This document shows, in pieces, positions 61,919-64,000 of a DNA stretch of 64,000 bases (position 1 is the first letter of the stretch; the number at the start of each line of letters is the position of its first letter). The stretch is from Kitasatospora sp. NBC_00240 (lineage in GTDB: Bacteria > Actinomycetota > Actinomycetes > Streptomycetales > Streptomycetaceae): positions 62,001 to 126,000 of the forward strand of contig NZ_JAPEMU010000004.1 in NCBI RefSeq assembly GCF_026342405.1, in the 5' to 3' direction. The position numbers and the translations under genes are program-made. The notes under the pieces were generated by a model. It worked only from the letters and a program-made list of their open reading frames with translations, was not told the origin of the DNA and did not search any database.

Positions 61919-64000
61919 ATGAAGCGAACCCTCCTTGTCGGCTCGCTGGCCCTCGTGGTCGGCAGCCTCGCGATAGTCGGCACGGGCGTCAGTGCGTCCG
62001 CCGCCCCCGCCGCTTCGGCAGCCGTGCAGCCCAAGCCCTCCGACGCCCAAGCCCTCCAGGATGCGACCGACCAGGTCACCGCCCACCCCCAGGCGGTCCT
62101 GGCCGGCTCCCACGACACGTTCCGGGCCCGCAGCGTGCAGGTGGACGCCGGCGGCACCCGGCACGTCCACTTCGACCGCAGCTACGACGGCCTGCCGGTC
62201 CTGGGAGGTGACGTGCTCGTCCACTCCGGCCCCGGTGGCCAGCTCGACGCCGTCACCCTCAGCCTCCGGGCCCCGCTCAGCCTGTCTGTGACCCCCTCGG
62301 TCACCGGCAAGGAGGCGGTCACTTCCGCCGCCCCCCTCTTCAGGGGTACCAAGGACAGCACCACCGCCACGCTGACGGTCGACGCCCTGGGCGCCGCCCC
62401 GAAGCTGGTCTGGGAGGTCGTCGTCCACGGCACTGCCGCCGACCAGTCGCCGAGCCACCTGCACGTCCTGGTGGACGCCAGGACCGGTGCCGTCGGGCAG
62501 AGTTGGGACACCTACTCGACCTTCCTGCCCGAGGGTGTCCACACCGGGCCCGCCGCTGGCGGCACCGCCCTGACCGCCACGGTCGCCGCGTCCGGCGCCG
62601 GAAGGGGCTATCAGGTCGGCGCCGTCACGCTGTCCACCACCGGCTCCGCCGCCGGCTACACCCTCGTCGACCCCGACCGCGGCAACGGAGAGACCCGCGA
62701 CGCCCAGAACAAGACCGTCCTCCACGACTCCCCGCCCGCCGGCTGGGGCAGCGCCTTCACCGACGCCGACAACACCTGGGGCGACGGCACCCTCGGTGAC
62801 CGCGCCACCGTCGCCGTGGACGCCCACTACGGCATCCAGGCCACCTGGGACTTCTACAAGAACGTGCTGGGCCGCAACGGCATCAAGAACGACGGCGTCG
62901 GCGCCCGTTCCTTCGTGCACTACGGCACCAACTACGGGAACGCCGGGTGGGACGACGACAGCTTCTCGATGGTCTACGGCGACGGAGCGGTGGGCTCGAA
63001 GCCGTTCACCGAGATCGACGTGGCCGGCCACGAGATGAGCCACGGCGTCACCGCCGCCACCGCGGGCCTGCTCTACTTCGGCGACGCCGGCGGCCTGAAC
63101 GAGGCCACCTCCGACATCATGGGCACGATGGTCGAGTTCAACGCGAACAACCCGGCCGATGCACCCGACTACCTGATCGGCGAGAAGATCGACATCAACG
63201 GCAACGGCACCCCGCTGCGCTGGATGGACGATCCGAGCAAGGACGGCCGCTCGGCCAGGTGCTGGTCGCCCACCACCAAGAACCTGGACCCGCACAACTC
63301 CTCGGGCGTGGGCAACCACTTCTTCTACCTGCTCGCGGCCGGCTCCGGCCAGTCCCAGTGGGGCAACAGCCCGACCTGCAACACCTCCGACGTCGCCGGC
63401 ATCGGCAACGACAAGTCCACCAAGATCTGGTACCGGGCACTGTCGGCCTACATGGTCTCCAACACCGACTACCCGGGCGCCCGCACCGCCACCGTCAAGG
63501 CCGCCAAGGACCTTTACGGAGCCGGCAGCACCGAGTGCGCCACCGTGGAGAAGGCCTGGAGCGCCGTAAACGTCGCCGCGACCAGCACCACTTGCGGCGC
63601 CGGCACCCCGACACCCACGCCGACCCCGACGCCGAGCGGCAACCTGCTGCTCAACCCCGGCTTCGAGTCCGGCACCACCTCCTGGAGCGCGACCTCCGGC
63701 GTCATCACCAACGGCACCGGCGCCACCCCGCACTCCGGCTCCTTCTACGCCTGGCTGGACGGCTACGGCACCGCACACACCGACACCGCCTCCCAGGCGG
63801 TGGCCGTTCCGGCCGCCGCCACCGCCGCCAGGCTCAGCTTCTGGGGGAAGATCACCACCGAGGAGTTCGGAACCACCGCCTACGACACCCTCAAGGTCCA
63901 GGTCGTCACCGGCACCACCACGACCACCCTGGCCACCTACTCCAACGCGGACGCCACCACCGGCTACGTCCAGCGCACGCTCGACCTGTCTGCCTTCAAA
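61919..64000 (+). CDS. Secreted M4 (thermolysin-family) metalloprotease, 3' end outside window
   Basis: 694 codons from ATG 61919 to the right edge. Signal peptide VGSLALVVGSLAIVGTGVSA. FTP/PepSY propeptide (residues about 45-210). Catalytic domain: AVDAHYGIQATWDFYKNVLG, zinc site VAGHEMSHGVT (His371, Glu372, His375) and GGLNEATSDIMG (Glu395), NSSGVGNHFFYLLAAG with the transition-state His. A Thr-Pro linker then leads to a beta-sandwich (NLLLNPGFESGTTSWSATSG) that runs off the window. It is made as a secreted zymogen and cleaved by itself. Confidence 0.95.
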   Translation, partial: MKRTLLVGSLALVVGSLAIVGTGVSASAAPAASAAVQPKPSDAQALQDATDQVTAHPQAVLAGSHDTFRARSVQVDAGGTRHVHFDRSYDGLPVLGGDVLVHSGPGGQLDAVTLSLRAPLSLSVTPSVTGKEAVTSAAPLFRGTKDSTTATLTVDALGAAPKLVWEVVVHGTAADQSPSHLHVLVDARTGAVGQSWDTYSTFLPEGVHTGPAAGGTALTATVAASGAGRGYQVGAVTLSTTGSAAGYTLVDPDRGNGETRDAQNKTVLHDSPPAGWGSAFTDADNTWGDGTLGDRATVAVDAHYGIQATWDFYKNVLGRNGIKNDGVGARSFVHYGTNYGNAGWDDDSFSMVYGDGAVGSKPFTEIDVAGHEMSHGVTAATAGLLYFGDAGGLNEATSDIMGTMVEFNANNPADAPDYLIGEKIDINGNGTPLRWMDDPSKDGRSARCWSPTTKNLDPHNSSGVGNHFFYLLAAGSGQSQWGNSPTCNTSDVAGIGNDKSTKIWYRALSAYMVSNTDYPGARTATVKAAKDLYGAGSTECATVEKAWSAVNVAATSTTCGAGTPTPTPTPTPSGNLLLNPGFESGTTSWSATSGVITNGTGATPHSGSFYAWLDGYGTAHTDTASQAVAVPAAATAARLSFWGKITTEEFGTTAYDTLKVQVVTGTTTTTLATYSNADATTGYVQRTLDLSAFK

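Noticed and set aside
61862..63778. 638-aa minus-strand frame
   Set aside because: Antisense of the M4 protease, whose zinc motifs are clear on the plus strand.
1..64000. tRNA, rRNA, riboswitch or CRISPR genes
   Set aside because: I read for cloverleaf arms, conserved rRNA boxes and short-repeat arrays and found none I could support.

Overview
The window is very GC-rich DNA with strong third-position G/C bias, GTG and TTG starts, twin-arginine and lipoprotein signals, LAL-type LuxR regulators, helicase-associated (HA) repeats and DUF6000/SUKH genes. All of this points to a Streptomyces- or Kitasatospora-like actinomycete, probably a variable chromosomal arm. Both ends cut through genes: an nSTAND-WD40 protein on the left and an M4 metalloprotease on the right. 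No rRNA, tRNA, CRISPR array or complete antibiotic cluster was seen.

Layout. (1) 0-6.4 kb: a compact minus-strand operon of a membrane-anchored pseudokinase/PQQ-propeller protein, a 142-aa helical protein, and a large nSTAND ATPase-WD40 protein. The small protein's C-terminus and the ATPase's N-terminus carry almost the same short motif (EAHVTxGDAxLAGRD). This is the arrangement expected of an effector and an NLR-like sensor that recognise each other through a shared amyloid-type motif, and it is the best candidate here for a little-described system. (2) 6.4-18.4 kb: a gene graveyard. It holds an RHS remnant, a low-GC toxin-like domain, a SUKH immunity-like gene, an IS5 with a programmed frameshift, a 0.6-kb inverted-repeat element carrying a broken gene, a dnaN fragment, two decayed copies of one helicase gene, an intact IS1182, a DUF11 secreted protein, a nitrilase and an IS630 remnant. 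(3) 18.4-25.2 kb: an arsenic island. It has arsR, an arsN-type acetyltransferase and a TIGR02391 HEPN gene; then arsR-aquaporin-flavin monooxygenase divergent from arsC-arsC-trxB-trx. It has no Acr3/ArsB pump, and its thioredoxin has WYGPC instead of WCGPC. (4) 26-42.3 kb: a LacI-controlled glycan locus. A seven-gene operon (lipoprotein, ABC ATPase, two permeases, Gfo/Idh/MocA oxidoreductase, DUF6807, cupin), a LacI regulator, a secreted GH59 galactocerebrosidase-like enzyme with ricin lectin domains, and a secreted beta-helix protein are present. Five perfect copies of the palindrome GTGATCGATCAC lie at the locus promoters. (5) 42.6-53.5 kb: a large LAL regulator, then mostly small, unknown and broken genes (STAS, HEAT-like, DUF6000, rho and thiolase fragments). 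(6) 53.6-59.2 kb: a secreted propeller/ricin/CBM32 protein with a near-perfect 389-bp duplication, a GH20 hexosaminidase, and a deletion scar fusing a ROK regulator to the tail of a sugar ABC permease. (7) 59.4-64 kb: remnants, an HTH regulator, and a secreted thermolysin-family protease.

How it works together. The saccharide genes make a plausible secreted-enzyme, uptake and catabolism unit for galactosyl or GlcNAc-containing glycans, with LacI coordinating the GH59 part. The ars genes reduce arsenate with a local thioredoxin system and probably release arsenite through the aquaporin. The left-edge operon looks like an immune or signalling module. Many fragments differ from an intact frame by one base, so both real decay and sequencing error need to be kept in mind.
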